Shown here: positions 29,798 through 29,962 of the stretch, piece after piece
Position numbering within the stretch: position 1 is the stretch's first letter
How the letters are laid out: every line of letters begins with the position of its first letter
From: an uncultured Bacilli bacterium
GTDB lineage: Bacteria > Bacillota_I > Bacilli_A > RF39 > UBA660
Assembly (NCBI GenBank): GCA_934153655.1
Contig: CAKPFH010000011.1
Span: 1 to 29,962, forward strand
Direction of reading: 5' to 3'
DNA length: 29,962 bases
Translations under genes and position numbers: made by a program
The notes under the pieces: generated by a model
The model's database searches: none
Told to the model about the DNA's origin: nothing
The model's input: the letters and a program-made list of their open reading frames with translations, nothing else

Positions 29798-29962
29798 TTA
29801 TTCTTTTTAATAAAGAAATAAAAAAATTAGAATGAAATCATTAAATTATCTATATTATTCTGGTAATTTTCTAAATTAGAAAATTTGTATATTTGTAAAT
29901 GATGTGAAACAAAAAAATTGAAAAAATGACTCAAAGGAAATATTGAGTTGTTTTTTTTGTTA
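29798..29962 (+). other. Right-edge non-coding stretch with an inverted repeat and a terminator
   Basis: No coding region is supported here. A perfect nine-base inverted repeat AATTTTCTA/TAGAAAATT lies at 29865-29885 with a three-base loop. A terminator-type hairpin follows: TGACTCAA (29927-29934) with TTGAGTTG (29943-29950), then eight T (29951-29958). It could end the gap operon or belong to a leader of the next gene beyond the edge. Confidence 0.7.

Noticed and set aside
1..29962. Mycoplasma-type code with TGA as tryptophan
   Set aside because: Conserved Trp positions use TGG and TGA ends several genes (for example 5208-5210 and 9174-9176), so TGA is a stop.

Overview
The window comes from a low-GC (very AT-rich, roughly a quarter GC by eye), Gram-positive-type member of the Bacillota, most likely a gut-type Bacilli/Erysipelotrichia-like lineage. 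The grounds are a leucine T-box riboswitch, an L10 leader, the RNA polymerase delta subunit, CdaA/CdaR c-di-AMP genes, strong GGAGG-type ribosome binding sites and the endospore genes spoIIR and gerQ. TGA is used as a stop and tryptophan is read from TGG, so this is the ordinary bacterial code and not a mycoplasma code. Most genes are chromosomal housekeeping genes. I see no phage, transposon, CRISPR, rRNA or tRNA.

Layout. 1-3013: T-box leader, a small membrane protein gene and leuS, closed by a terminator. 3024-7623: a tail-anchored unknown protein, then secE-nusG, a small kinase-fold gene, rplK-rplA and L10-leader-rplJ-rplL. Each ribosomal unit has its own promoter and structured leader. 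rpmG is not in front of secE and rpoB does not follow rplL, so the classical cluster is cut at both ends. 7624-9929: a three-gene ABC transporter of unknown substrate. 10007-12247: cdaA-cdaR without the usual glmM. 12288-16248: a mixed accessory stretch with a minus-strand DUF4143-type ATPase behind three 32-bp-phased repeats, two unknown small proteins, a LemA protein, the spore protein GerQ and a PduL phosphotransacylase. 16249-18210: a class A penicillin-binding protein on the minus strand. 18278-21029: unknown-rpoE-prfA-prmC operon. 21017-26104: spoIIR, a one-pass membrane protein, and two tandem ~510-residue paralogues with a transglutaminase-like Cys-His-Asp arrangement. 26091-26672: clpP, convergent with and overlapping the second paralogue. 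26739-29797: a TGS/P-loop nucleoside kinase, gap, and a membrane-anchored Asn/Gln/Pro-rich protein.

How the parts work together. Translation genes (leuS, L11/L1, L10/L12, RF1 and its methylase) sit beside transcription factors (NusG, delta) and secretion (SecE). Several are controlled by RNA leaders visible in the sequence. Cell-envelope homeostasis is represented by CdaA/CdaR and the PBP, and sporulation by SpoIIR and GerQ. Promoters across the window nearly all carry an extended -10 (TGn before TATAAT).

The most unusual content is: the kinase-fold gene wedged between nusG and rplK; a possible degenerate kinase C-lobe with a C-terminal membrane anchor just upstream of secE; the tandem transglutaminase-fold paralogues; the 32-bp-phased repeats before the ATPase; and the spoIIR start lying inside the terminator of the preceding operon. 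All annotations are from reading alone; no database search was run.
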